Positions 53,079 to 60,856 of a stretch of 64,000 nucleotides of DNA are shown here, one piece after another. The stretch spans positions 1-64,000 of the forward strand of contig NZ_VFIE01000017.1 in NCBI RefSeq assembly GCF_010119385.1. The letters are read 5' to 3'. Below the pieces are notes generated by a model that was given only the letters and a program-made list of their open reading frames with translations, was not told the origin of the DNA and made no database searches. This DNA comes from Nesterenkonia haasae (GTDB lineage: Bacteria > Actinomycetota > Actinomycetes > Actinomycetales > Micrococcaceae). Numbering within the stretch: position 1 is the stretch's first letter; every line of letters begins with the position of its first letter. A program made the translations under genes and the position numbers.

Positions 53079-54485
53079 ATGGAAGACAAAGTCGTCTCAA
53101 CTGCTGCCGACGCCGTGGCGGACATCCCAGACGGAGCCTCTGTGGCGGTCGCCGGCTTCGGCATCTCCCACCGCTTCCCGTCTACTCTGTTGGAAGCACT
53201 CCAGGGGCAGGGAGCAAGTGGCCTGACGGTCTACTGCAATGGGCTAGGGAGCCAGGGAGCGCCAACCGCACAACTTTTAGCGGAAAACGAACAGATTTCT
53301 AAGCTCGTTGCAAGCTTTTCTTCCCGTCCCGGACCACCAACTTTGGCCGAGGAGCAGATTCTTGCCGGAAAACTAGAGTTCGAGGTCGTTCCCCAGGGGA
53401 TTCTGGTCGAACGTATGCGAGCCGGAGGGTCCGGTATCCCTGCGTTCTACACAGAAGTCGGTGCCGGAACCAAAGTGGCAGAGGGAAAAGACGTCCGCTT
53501 CTTCGATGGGCGACCACATATTTTGGAGCGAGGCATCACGACAGACTTCGCCATACTGCGCGGATATCGGGCGGATCGATATGGCAATATCCAGTTCCGT
53601 GGCGGCAGCCGGAACTTCAACGACAGCTTTGCCAAGGCCGCACGCACAGCCATCATAGAAGTGGAGGAGATCGTCGAGGTCGGAGAGCTTTCACCTGAAG
53701 AGATTCACCTTCCGGGAGTCTTCATTGCGCGGGTCGTAAAGACCACCACGAAAGTCGACGTTTCTTCCCTGCCCCAGCGTTCAGCCCGTTCTGCGGACTC
53801 TCATCGGGAGTACAACGGTAAGCCAGCATTGTCGCGCGCGGAGATTGGGCGGCGGGCAGCGGCGCTTCTGGAGGATGAGAGCGTCATTAACCTGGGGGCG
53901 GGCCTGCCAAACCAAGTGGTCAACTATTTGGATGGGCGCGACGTCGTACTGCATGCCGAGAACGGGATGCTCAATTACGGTGGTTTTGCTGATATTGAAA
54001 GAGCAGATCCCGATTTCCATGACGCTGGAGGGAACTTTATTGATGTCCTTCCCGGAGTCAGCTTCTTTGATTCAGTCACATCGTTTGAAATTGCACGCGG
54101 GAAGCGGTTAGATGCCGTCGTGTTGGGTGCCTACCAAGTTGGCGGCAACGGTGATTTGGCAAACTGGGCGCATCCAGGACGCCCAGGCGGCGGCATCGGG
54201 GGAGCAATGGACCTCGCCGTGGGCGCAAAATCCGTCATTGTCACGATGGAGCATGTGGATTCCAAAGGTCGGCCCAAGCTCGTCCAGGAATGCCACTATC
54301 CGATTACCGCGGCCGAGTGTACGAATGTGGTGGTCACGGATCTCGCGCTCCTGCGACGTAATGAGCGGGGGCGATTCACGCTGGAGGAGCTCGCGGCAGG
54401 ATTCTCCGTTGAGGAGGTTCTCGAGCTAACTGAGATGGACGTCGATGTCGCAAAGAATCTCGGCGTCATGCAAGACGCATGGTGA
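53079..54485 (+). CDS. Fused alpha-beta CoA-transferase (3-oxoacid type)
   Basis: A 468-residue protein joining the two family-I CoA-transferase subunits. The alpha part (about 1-225) has AVAGFGISHRFPSTLLEALQ, TVYCNGLGS and GGSRNFNDSFAKAARTAIIEVEEIVE; the beta part (from about 245) has INLGAGLPNQVVNYL and LHAENGMLNYG with the catalytic Glu, then GGIGGAMDLAVGAKSVIVTMEHV. It transfers CoA to a carboxylic acid, in line with activating the acid formed by the aldehyde dehydrogenase or handling a 3-oxoacid. Substrate unknown. Confidence 0.9.
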   Translation: MEDKVVSTAADAVADIPDGASVAVAGFGISHRFPSTLLEALQGQGASGLTVYCNGLGSQGAPTAQLLAENEQISKLVASFSSRPGPPTLAEEQILAGKLEFEVVPQGILVERMRAGGSGIPAFYTEVGAGTKVAEGKDVRFFDGRPHILERGITTDFAILRGYRADRYGNIQFRGGSRNFNDSFAKAARTAIIEVEEIVEVGELSPEEIHLPGVFIARVVKTTTKVDVSSLPQRSARSADSHREYNGKPALSRAEIGRRAAALLEDESVINLGAGLPNQVVNYLDGRDVVLHAENGMLNYGGFADIERADPDFHDAGGNFIDVLPGVSFFDSVTSFEIARGKRLDAVVLGAYQVGGNGDLANWAHPGRPGGGIGGAMDLAVGAKSVIVTMEHVDSKGRPKLVQECHYPITAAECTNVVVTDLALLRRNERGRFTLEELAAGFSVEEVLELTEMDVDVAKNLGVMQDAW

Positions 54486-54677
54486 GCCTTCCGGCCAAGG
54501 ACGGCGTCGAACATGATGTGGGAGGGTCTCCCCGGAACTGGTCATTAGTCAATCTGCACAATGAACCCTGAGGTGGCCACCCGTGTATTTCCCAATGTTT
54601 TTGGCCTAGTAAGATATGGAAATTTTGGAGCCCAAGATGCTTACCGGGACTGACTTCCGCCCCTGACTGCGGTATCT

Positions 54678-54693
54678 TGTGATTTATGTCACT
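54678..54693. promoter_or_regulatory. CRP/GlxR-like site E (iclR promoter)
   Basis: TGTGA-TTTATG-TCACT, 53 bases before the IclR start and 24 bases from the IclR-type palindrome. Good match to TGTGA-N6-TCACA. Confidence 0.55.
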
Positions 54694-54716
54694 GCGTGCC
54701 ATAGTGGTGTCGATAC

Positions 54717-54732
54717 CATACAACGTCGTATG
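54717..54732. promoter_or_regulatory. Candidate IclR operator
   Basis: CATAC-AACGTC-GTATG, five-base perfect arms, 14 bases before the regulator start. Size and position fit IclR autoregulation. Confidence 0.5.
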
Positions 54733-54746
54733 CAGAGGGTGCTGTG

Positions 54747-55553
54747 ATGAGCGATCTTGCTGAACCAAAGCTGACTGCTGCCGGCCGAGTTCTGGCTCTG
54801 TTGGATGCCTTCACCAAGGCAGGCAGCCCACTTTCTCTGTCAGAAATTAGCCGTCAAGCGGACCTCACCCTGACAACGACACATCGGCTCGTGAAAGAAG
54901 TCGTGCAATGGGGCGGTCTGGAGCTTGACGAGTCGGGCCGCTACCGCCTCAGCAGCAAGATCTTGGGTCTCGCCTCGACGTCTCAAGCGATGGGATTACG
55001 CGAACGAGCACTTCCTCATCTGATGGAGTTGCATTATCGAACAGGCATGAGCGTTCATTTGACCGTCCGCGACAAGTACGAGGTGATGTACGTTGAAGCA
55101 CTGCGTGCTCACCCGAATTACACTGGACGGAACAAAATAGGCGGCCATTTTCAGCTTCACGTCGCGGCTTCCGGCCTCGTGCTTCTCGCCCACGAAAGTG
55201 AGGATTTCCTTGAGGAGTACTTACAACGGCCGCTGAAGCGCTACACCGAACACACTATTGCCGATCCTGGCCACCTACGCTCCACTTTGGAGAAGATACA
55301 GCAGCAAGGATATTTCGTGGCTCATCAGTGTGTCTCCCCGTCGGCAGGCGGGGTAGCGGCCCCAATAGTCGGCTTGGATGGAGAGGTGCGCGCCGCAGTG
55401 GGTCTGACATATGAGGTCAACCAGGTCACCCCAACTTCCCTTGTGGACTTCGTGCGAGTATGCGCCACACGGATTTCTCGCGCTCTCAAAGAGAAGCCTC
55501 AGCTAGATCCTCGAACCGTAGATTTCAACCGGCGACACGCGGGCATGTCGTAA
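54747..55553 (+). CDS. IclR-family transcriptional regulator
   Basis: A 268-residue IclR protein: N-terminal winged helix (VLALLDAFTKAGSPLSLSEISRQADLTLTTTHRLVKEV, about 12-49) and C-terminal effector domain with LRERALPHLMELHYRTGMSVHL, HVAASGLVLLAHE and CVSPSAGGVAAPIVGLDGEVRAAVGLT. ATG at 54747 with AGAGGG upstream; a GTG one codon before is equivalent. It closes the catabolic region and probably controls the CoA-transferase arm or the whole array in response to a pathway intermediate (inference). Confidence 0.9.
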   Translation: MSDLAEPKLTAAGRVLALLDAFTKAGSPLSLSEISRQADLTLTTTHRLVKEVVQWGGLELDESGRYRLSSKILGLASTSQAMGLRERALPHLMELHYRTGMSVHLTVRDKYEVMYVEALRAHPNYTGRNKIGGHFQLHVAASGLVLLAHESEDFLEEYLQRPLKRYTEHTIADPGHLRSTLEKIQQQGYFVAHQCVSPSAGGVAAPIVGLDGEVRAAVGLTYEVNQVTPTSLVDFVRVCATRISRALKEKPQLDPRTVDFNRRHAGMS

Positions 55554-56345
55554 TTGGGAGCATCTGTATTTTTCAATTCCCTGTTGAATTCGAGCCTGTC
55601 GCATCGAGCTCTCTAAAGTTGCTTGGGGCGAGGTGGCGTTTGCGTGTTCTTCGGATTTGGCGGTCCGTTTTGCCTTTTACGCGGCACTATTCCAAAGAGG
55701 CTCGGGTCCGCGGGTCGTGAACCATGGGCGCCATCACCCCAGGTGATCGCTGCGAAGGCAGCCTGGATCTAGATGCGTCCGTGGTGGGACTACACCACCA
55801 GTGGTCTGCTCTGCGGTGGCGTCTTGGGTGAGCCCGACTTTGGTGAGATCTGATTGCTAACAACCATTGGGTGGTGGGGCTTCGAACCTGATCTGTGAGG
55901 CTTTGGGTCTTTTCTTTAATTGATCGGGGTGAGCCCTTGGCGTTTCAGGATCCGGTTGGTCGTTGCTCAAGACGGCACCTGGCAACTGGGTAGGCGTCTG
56001 TGGAAGTGACCAGCGATGGTGGGATCTGGCATCGAGGCCTTCGGTACTGAGGTCCTAACGGTTTCTGGTGATCCGTTGAATCAACTCATCGGCAATTACT
56101 GCTGGGTGTGTCTTCGGTCCCCTCGGGAGCCAGTGTAGAAGGCTTGATCACCTTTTCTGGCCCATTGCTTCAACAGTTTCGAGACCATCGAGGCGGAGAC
56201 CCCATAAGCCCGGGCTCCTTCTGCCTGCGGCATCGATTCGCCGCTCACTGCCCTGATGATCTGTCTACGCCGAGTCATCCATCATCATCAGCCCTGACCC
56301 GGTATTAATAATGTATTGAGAGGCCTAGTGATGATCTATTGAGAC
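55554..56345. other. Decayed region at the right end of island 2
   Basis: About 790 bases with no intact gene between iclR and att copy 3. The only recognisable content is a transposase fragment at 56096-56278; other open frames are short and unlike proteins. This is typical of scarred DNA at an island edge. Confidence 0.6.
56096..56278 (-). pseudogene. IS481-type transposase N-terminal fragment
   Basis: About 60 codons encode the helix-turn-helix start of an IS481/IS3-like transposase: EGARAYGVSASMVSKLLKQWARKGDQAFYTGSRG. The frame stops where the linker to the DDE domain should continue, and no DDE domain is found beside it. Confidence 0.6.
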
Positions 56346-56368
56346 TCAAATCCCGCTAGCCCGACATT
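56346..56368 (+). repeat. Attachment site copy 3 (right end of island 2)
   Basis: Twenty bases identical to the tRNA-Pro 3' end and, with the following ATT, 23 bases identical to copy 2 at 26523-26545. It directly precedes the intact SDR gene. The sequence before it (GAGAC) does not continue the T-arm, so the tRNA match is shorter than in copy 2. Confidence 0.85.
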
Positions 56369-56381
56369 TGTGACAGGACAC

Positions 56382-57071
56382 CTACCAGGAAAGCTCCCTT
56401 CGTGGGCGGACTTGGATCTCGGTGAGCTGGGTGTCGTCGGTCGCCGTGATGGCGTCAATGATCGCTCGTGCCACAGTTGCGGGCTTGATCAGTTCTGACC
56501 GATCGACGTCGCCGGTGAACAATGGGGTGTCGGTCGGGCCCGGGAAGACTGACGTGACCCTGACCCCATTGCTTTCTTCTTCTTGCCGCAGCCCATTGGC
56601 CAGTGCACGTAGTGCGTGCTTGGTTGCTCCATAGAGCGTATTGCGGGGTAGGGGAGTGACCCCTGCACCAGAATTGACGAAGACAACCGTCCCTCGGTGC
56701 TGGCGCAGCTTGGGCAGTGCCTGGCGGACGAGTTCTGCTCCGGCGGTGACGTTGAGTGTGAAAGCTGAGTGCCAGTCTTCAGGCGTGGCTCTTTCCACGG
56801 ACCCTATCGGTACAACACCGGCGGCATGGACTAACGCGTCGACACGGTCGGGAACCAGATCAGGGTATGGGAACCTGGTCAGATCTGCTGGTCGTGGTTC
56901 GACGCCAGGTGCTTCGGCCGCTAGCTGCTTCAGGCTGTCTTCGCTCCGAGCGATGGCGATGACCCGCCACTCCAACCCTGCCAATTGACGTGCGACCTCG
57001 CGACCAATGCCGCTGCTGGCCCCGGTGACCAGTGCCGTCTTATGTGCTGGACCTTCTGTATGTGTTGCCAT
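56382..57071 (-). CDS. Short-chain dehydrogenase/reductase, intact copy
   Basis: A 229-residue SDR: KTALVTGASSGIGREVARQLAG (cofactor site, about 11-32), RPADLTRFPYPD, HAAGVVPIGSVE, VFVNSGAGV with the active-site Ser and YGATKHALRAL (Tyr/Lys). ATG at 57071 follows GAGGAGGAG; earlier Met residues in the frame are unlikely. Divergent from an HxlR regulator, 243 bases apart. It is the intact homologue of the frameshifted copy at 26730 and is probably the ancestral neighbour of tRNA-Pro. Substrate unknown. Confidence 0.88.
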   Translation of the reverse strand: MATHTEGPAHKTALVTGASSGIGREVARQLAGLEWRVIAIARSEDSLKQLAAEAPGVEPRPADLTRFPYPDLVPDRVDALVHAAGVVPIGSVERATPEDWHSAFTLNVTAGAELVRQALPKLRQHRGTVVFVNSGAGVTPLPRNTLYGATKHALRALANGLRQEEESNGVRVTSVFPGPTDTPLFTGDVDRSELIKPATVARAIIDAITATDDTQLTEIQVRPRRELSW

Positions 57072-57284
57072 ATTGAATTCTCCTCCTCGATGGTGGGCGC
57101 ATCTGCAGCAGACCCCACGGACAACGTTTCTCTGGTCCGCTCCAGACAATGTACTAGGAGCCCAGGCGGCGCGACATCACTGCGCATCGCGCTGGACCAC
57201 TGGAATCTCCACCCCAACACTGGGTGCACCGCATCTCCCGCTTCCTGACAGCAATTCTTCGCAGTAGCAATACAGTGCTTGCTA

Positions 57285-57296
57285 TTTACAAGTAAA
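57285..57296. promoter_or_regulatory. Candidate HxlR operator
   Basis: TTTACAAGTAAA, arms TTTAC/GTAAA around AA, 18 bases upstream of the HxlR gene in the divergent region. Similar short A/T-rich palindromes are bound by HxlR-type regulators. Confidence 0.4.
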
Positions 57297-57314
57297 GAGT
57301 GGTAAAAACAGTGT

Positions 57315-58013
57315 ATGCGTAGTTACAGTGATGCGTGCGGAATCACACGGGCCCTGGATGTGATTGGTGAGCGTTGGGCGCTTCCCGTGGTGCGCGAGCT
57401 CATCTTCGGCCCGCGTCGCTACTCCGATCTGGCTGCGGCTCTGCCGGGGGTGAGCACCAACATCTTGGGTAGCCGGCTCAAAGAGCTCGTCGGTGCCGGA
57501 GTCATATACAAAAGGCGCCTGAGTCCGCCTGCTGCGGCCACTGTCTATCAGCTCACCCCCTGGGGTGCCGAACTCGAACCGATACTGATCTCCCTGGGCC
57601 GCTGGGCTGCCCATACTCCGGTTGAGTTGGAGGAACAGTCATTCAGCGCCTCGTCGTTTGCGCTGTCACTGAGGACCACTTTCGATGCCCAGGCTGCCCG
57701 TGAGGCGCACCTGCACCTGAAGTTCCTCATGGGTGAGGACATATTTGATGCCCGAATCCACCAAGCATCGTTCAGCATCGGCAGGATCCCCGAGCAGGGA
57801 GGAGGCACGCCGGACGCCGGTCACTCTGCAGGATCCGCTGCCACCAGCGTCCACGCCGATCCAAAAACCCTTGCGGCCATCGTCTATGGAGGGCTCGATC
57901 CTGCGGAGGCGAGCCGAGAAACCCATGTGCACATTGATGGCTCACCGGCTACGGTCACCGCCTTCGCCCACTGTTTTACACTGCCAACACCTCCGATGGG
58001 AGCCCCCGCATGA
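57315..58013 (+). CDS. HxlR-family transcriptional regulator with C-terminal extension
   Basis: A 232-residue protein. The HxlR winged helix is at about 1-100: CGITRALDVIGERWALPVVRELIFGPRRYSDLAAALPGVSTNILGSRLKEL, with the conserved N-terminal Cys at about 8 and TPWGAELEPIL. The extra C-terminal about 130 residues look like a small ligand-binding or sterol-carrier-like domain. First gene of a run with two RibD-C-type genes; overlaps the next by 4 bases. Likely senses a reactive or small hydrophobic compound (family inference). Confidence 0.88.
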   Translation: MRSYSDACGITRALDVIGERWALPVVRELIFGPRRYSDLAAALPGVSTNILGSRLKELVGAGVIYKRRLSPPAAATVYQLTPWGAELEPILISLGRWAAHTPVELEEQSFSASSFALSLRTTFDAQAAREAHLHLKFLMGEDIFDARIHQASFSIGRIPEQGGGTPDAGHSAGSAATSVHADPKTLAAIVYGGLDPAEASRETHVHIDGSPATVTAFAHCFTLPTPPMGAPA

Positions 58014-58627
58014 GCAACGTCATTGCCGATATCTCCATGTCTCTGGACGGCTTTGTCACTGGCCCTGACCCGGACCTCGAACACGGCTTGGGGCGGGGCG
58101 GGGAGGCGGTCCAACAGTGGGTCTTCGCCTCCAACGAGTCCCCTGAGGATCGCGCGTTCCTCGAGCAGGCGGAAGGCTCGACCGGTGCGGTCATCATGGG
58201 TCGGCGCACCTTCGACTTCGTAGATGGTCCCAACGGCTGGAATCAAGACATCAACTACGCCTACGACCACCCCACCACGGCCATGCCGCCGATCTTCGTC
58301 CTTACGCACCACGTACCGTCGCAGACCAGGCACACTCAGGGATTCACCTTCATCAGGGACGGCATCGAGTCGGCCGTCTCCCAAGCGCGGGAGGCTGCGG
58401 TGGAGAAAGAGGTGGTCATTATGGGCGGTGGCGAGACCATCGCTCGGGCAATTGCCGCCGGGTTGGTCGACATGGTGCGCGTGCACCTTTCGCCGGTGCT
58501 GATGGGAGCCGGGACCAGTCTTTTTGCGCTCATCGACCAGCAGATCCAAATGACCCAGGTCGACGTCGTGGTCACCCCTAATGCCACACACCTCACCTAT
58601 CAGATCGAGACGACAAGAAAGACGTAG
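58010..58627 (+). CDS. Dihydrofolate-reductase-like (RibD C-terminal domain) protein, first copy
   Basis: A 205-residue RibD-C fold reductase: VIADISMSLDGFVTGPDPD at the start, ADGxx-like VIMGRRTFDFVDGPNGW, VVIMGGGETIARAIAAGLVD and VHLSPVLMGAGTSLF. Such stand-alone proteins reduce unknown substrates with NADPH. ATGA overlap with the HxlR gene before it and immediate continuation into a second homologue. Confidence 0.88.
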   Translation: MSNVIADISMSLDGFVTGPDPDLEHGLGRGGEAVQQWVFASNESPEDRAFLEQAEGSTGAVIMGRRTFDFVDGPNGWNQDINYAYDHPTTAMPPIFVLTHHVPSQTRHTQGFTFIRDGIESAVSQAREAAVEKEVVIMGGGETIARAIAAGLVDMVRVHLSPVLMGAGTSLFALIDQQIQMTQVDVVVTPNATHLTYQIETTRKT

Positions 58628-58629
58628 TG

Positions 58630-59268
58630 ATGAAACTGAGCGTCAACTTATTCATGACCCTCGACGGGGTCTCGCAATCACCGGGAAGCCCAGAGGAGGA
58701 TCCGCGAGGAGGCTTCGCCAGGGGCGGGTGGCTCATGCCCGTGTTCGACGAAGGCTGCGGTCGGGCCGTCGACGAGTGGTACTCACATACCTCGGCGCTG
58801 CTTCTTGGGCGCACCACCTACAACGCCTTCATCAGTCACTGGCCCCAGGTTACCGATCCGGAGGACCGGGTGGCCTCCCAAATCAATCAGAGAACAAAAT
58901 ATGTTGTCACCTCCTCCCCAGTGGACGAAGTGTGGGCAGATACCACCACCGCGCTCGGAGAAGACTTCCTTGACCGAGTTCGTGAACTGAAGACCCATCC
59001 CGGGGATGAGCTTCAAGTGCACGGAAGCATCCAACTAGCGCGCACCCTCCAGCAGGCGGGCCTGGTCGATATCTACCGATTCCTCATCGCCCCAGTCATG
59101 GTCGGTGAGGGATCCAGCGTCTTCGGATCCACTAACCCAGCCAGCACGATGACAGTTACGAGCAGCACAGTCACGGCCAGTGGAGTTGTGGCCCTGGAAC
59201 TAACCCCCGGAGAGTTTCGACAAGCAGCTGCGGTCGTCGAAAACGGCAGAGACAGTATCCAGCAATAG
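58630..59268 (+). CDS. Dihydrofolate-reductase-like (RibD C-terminal domain) protein, second copy
   Basis: A 212-residue homologue of the preceding protein: LSVNLFMTLDGVSQSPGSPEED, LLLGRTTYNAFISHWP, LQVHGSIQLARTLQQAGLVDIYRFLIAPVMVGEGSSVFG. The ATG at 58630 lies 2 bases after the previous stop. The two are diverged tandem paralogues and may form a heterodimer or act on related substrates (inference). Confidence 0.88.
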   Translation: MKLSVNLFMTLDGVSQSPGSPEEDPRGGFARGGWLMPVFDEGCGRAVDEWYSHTSALLLGRTTYNAFISHWPQVTDPEDRVASQINQRTKYVVTSSPVDEVWADTTTALGEDFLDRVRELKTHPGDELQVHGSIQLARTLQQAGLVDIYRFLIAPVMVGEGSSVFGSTNPASTMTVTSSTVTASGVVALELTPGEFRQAAAVVENGRDSIQQ

Positions 59269-59343
59269 TAGGTCGCCCCTGCCGTCTACCCTCCATTCGT
59301 CACGTAAACACCCCGTTTGGCCCTTTGGATTAAGGAGATCCCA

Positions 59344-60036
59344 ATGGCACTTCCACGAATCGTCGAATCCAGCGAATGGCATGCGTCGCTGAGCAAGCAG
59401 CACGCTAAGGAGAAGGCACTCACTCGCCAACTCGATGACCTTGCCGCGGATCGCCGCCGCCTGCCGATGGTCGAGTTGCCGCCCTATACACTCCGTGGTG
59501 GGCAGGGGGAGACCAGTCTGCTCGATGCCTTCGAAGGTCGTCGACAACTGATCACCTACCATTTTATGTGGAATCCCGGAGCTGAGGACCAGTGCAGCGG
59601 CTGCACGTGGTTCGCCAGTCACATCGCAACTCTGGAACCTCTCCATGCTAGGGACACGACCTTCGCCGTTGTGACGGTTGGCCCCTGGGAGGAAGCTGAT
59701 GCCTATCGCGCGCGATTCGGGTGGACCATGCCCTGGTACTCGGCAGCCGAGAGTTCGTTCGGTGCCGACGTAGGGGCGGGCCGCGGACAAGGTTTTGCCC
59801 TCAACGTCTTCCTTCGCGAGGGCGAGCGAGTTTTCCGCACCTATTACACCACTGGCCGCGGAGCAGAACAGTTCACGAATACCTGGGCCCTGCTGGATCT
59901 GACACCATGGGGTCGCCAGGAAGCCTGGCAGGAGGTGCCCAGCGGGAGGCCGCAGGGCGACCCCTACACCTGGTGGCCAGAGCCCTCCGACTACGAAGCC
60001 GAGTACAAGCGGGCCCGTGAGATCAGGGCGGGGTGA
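59344..60036 (+). CDS. DUF899 family thioredoxin-like protein
   Basis: A 230-residue protein: LPRIVESSEWHASLSKQHAKEKALTRQLDDLAADRRRLPMV at the N-terminus, YHFMWNPGAEDQCSGCTWFASHI with a CSGC pair (about 85-88) and SSFGADVGAGRGQGFALNVFLREGERVFRTYYTTGRGAE. These are DUF899 hallmarks, a family with a thioredoxin-like fold and no settled function. AAGGAG precedes the ATG at 59344. Probably transcribed with the RibD-C genes. Confidence 0.88.
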   Translation: MALPRIVESSEWHASLSKQHAKEKALTRQLDDLAADRRRLPMVELPPYTLRGGQGETSLLDAFEGRRQLITYHFMWNPGAEDQCSGCTWFASHIATLEPLHARDTTFAVVTVGPWEEADAYRARFGWTMPWYSAAESSFGADVGAGRGQGFALNVFLREGERVFRTYYTTGRGAEQFTNTWALLDLTPWGRQEAWQEVPSGRPQGDPYTWWPEPSDYEAEYKRAREIRAG

Positions 60037-60175
60037 GAACGGCCCACTGTCAGCAAGGCGTGCTCGCCGTCAATTCACGTGCTGTGGCTGGTTCAGCGGT
60101 AGCCTTCTCAGTATGGATGTGCTGTGCACCCAGCATCCGAATGACCAATTCGCACGCTCCACGAAAGAGGATCAG

Positions 60176-60487
60176 ATGACCGTTATCGTGACCGCTGTTT
60201 TCCACCCGAAGGCTGGAAAGAAGGCTGAACTCGTTGAGGCTATGCGCACTGGTATTGAGGCTGTCCACCAAGAGGAAGGCTGCGAACTTTACGCCATCCA
60301 CGATGCTGAGGATGGGACCGTCACCATGCTTGAGAAGTGGTCCTCAGTCAAGGCGCTGGATACCCATGGGAAAGGGGCGGCGGTGCGCCAGCTCTTGTCC
60401 GCCATCAGCCACCTGATTGAAGACTCACCTGTGGTCACCCGCATGTCGCCAATTCCCATGGGCACCTCCAAGCAGGGCGTGCTCTAA
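60176..60487 (+). CDS. Antibiotic biosynthesis monooxygenase (ABM) domain protein
   Basis: A 103-residue ferredoxin-like ABM protein: TVIVTAVFHPKAGKKAELVEAMRTGIEAVHQEEGCELYAIHDAEDGTVTMLEKWSS. Members act as small cofactor-free monooxygenases or heme-degrading or quinone-related enzymes. The ATG at 60176 starts directly before the domain with AGAGGA upstream; the longer frame from 60017 adds unrelated sequence. Confidence 0.85.
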   Translation: MTVIVTAVFHPKAGKKAELVEAMRTGIEAVHQEEGCELYAIHDAEDGTVTMLEKWSSVKALDTHGKGAAVRQLLSAISHLIEDSPVVTRMSPIPMGTSKQGVL

Positions 60488-60500
60488 AGGGCCAGCGGAC

Positions 60501-60740
60501 CTAAGAAATAATGCCCGCGATGTAGCCGACGAATATCAACAACAGCACCGCCACTCCAATGCTGCCAATGATGATGAGTGGCTTAGCACTGCTGGGCGAC
60601 TTCGCCGGCGGTGCTCCGTGGCTCTGATCATCTGTGGTGCCAGCGTCCGGCGGGGTGTCGCCAGGACGGACACTGTTTCCAGCGTCGAGGCCTGGAGACT
60701 CTTCGGGGCCCGGTCCGGGCTCATTGTGGCGTTCGCTCAT
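60501..60740 (-). CDS. Small single-pass membrane protein (DUF6480-like)
   Basis: A 79-residue protein: a Pro/Asp/Glu-rich N-terminus with PGLDAGNSVRPGDTPPDAGTTDD and one C-terminal membrane helix (PLIIIGSIGVAVLLLIFVGYIAGI, about 54-77). The layout matches a small actinobacterial family I know as DUF6480, of unknown function. ATG at 60740. Convergent with the ABM gene. Confidence 0.7.
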   Translation of the reverse strand: MSERHNEPGPGPEESPGLDAGNSVRPGDTPPDAGTTDDQSHGAPPAKSPSSAKPLIIIGSIGVAVLLLIFVGYIAGIIS

Positions 60741-60856
60741 ATCCCCATCGTACAAGGTGCCCCGGTTCTGACCAGCAGTTCTTCATCGTGGTCGATGCAG
60801 CGTGCAGTTCTGGACCGCTCTAGCGTGATCAGCCTGCGGCGGCGTATGGTCGTTTC

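Larger units (their letters stand above)
26543..56365 (+). mobile_element. Genomic island 2: mycofactocin and linked catabolic genes between att copies 2 and 3
   Basis: About 29.8 kb lie between the second and third direct copies of the tRNA-Pro 3' segment. The content is accessory and coherent: complete mycofactocin genes, mycofactocin-type dehydrogenases, transporter and regulators. No integrase is seen; an IS481-type transposase fragment is at the right end. An SDR gene follows both copy 2 (frameshifted) and copy 3 (intact). Site-specific accretion at tRNA-Pro or homologous exchange between SDR copies could each explain the arrangement. Confidence 0.65.
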
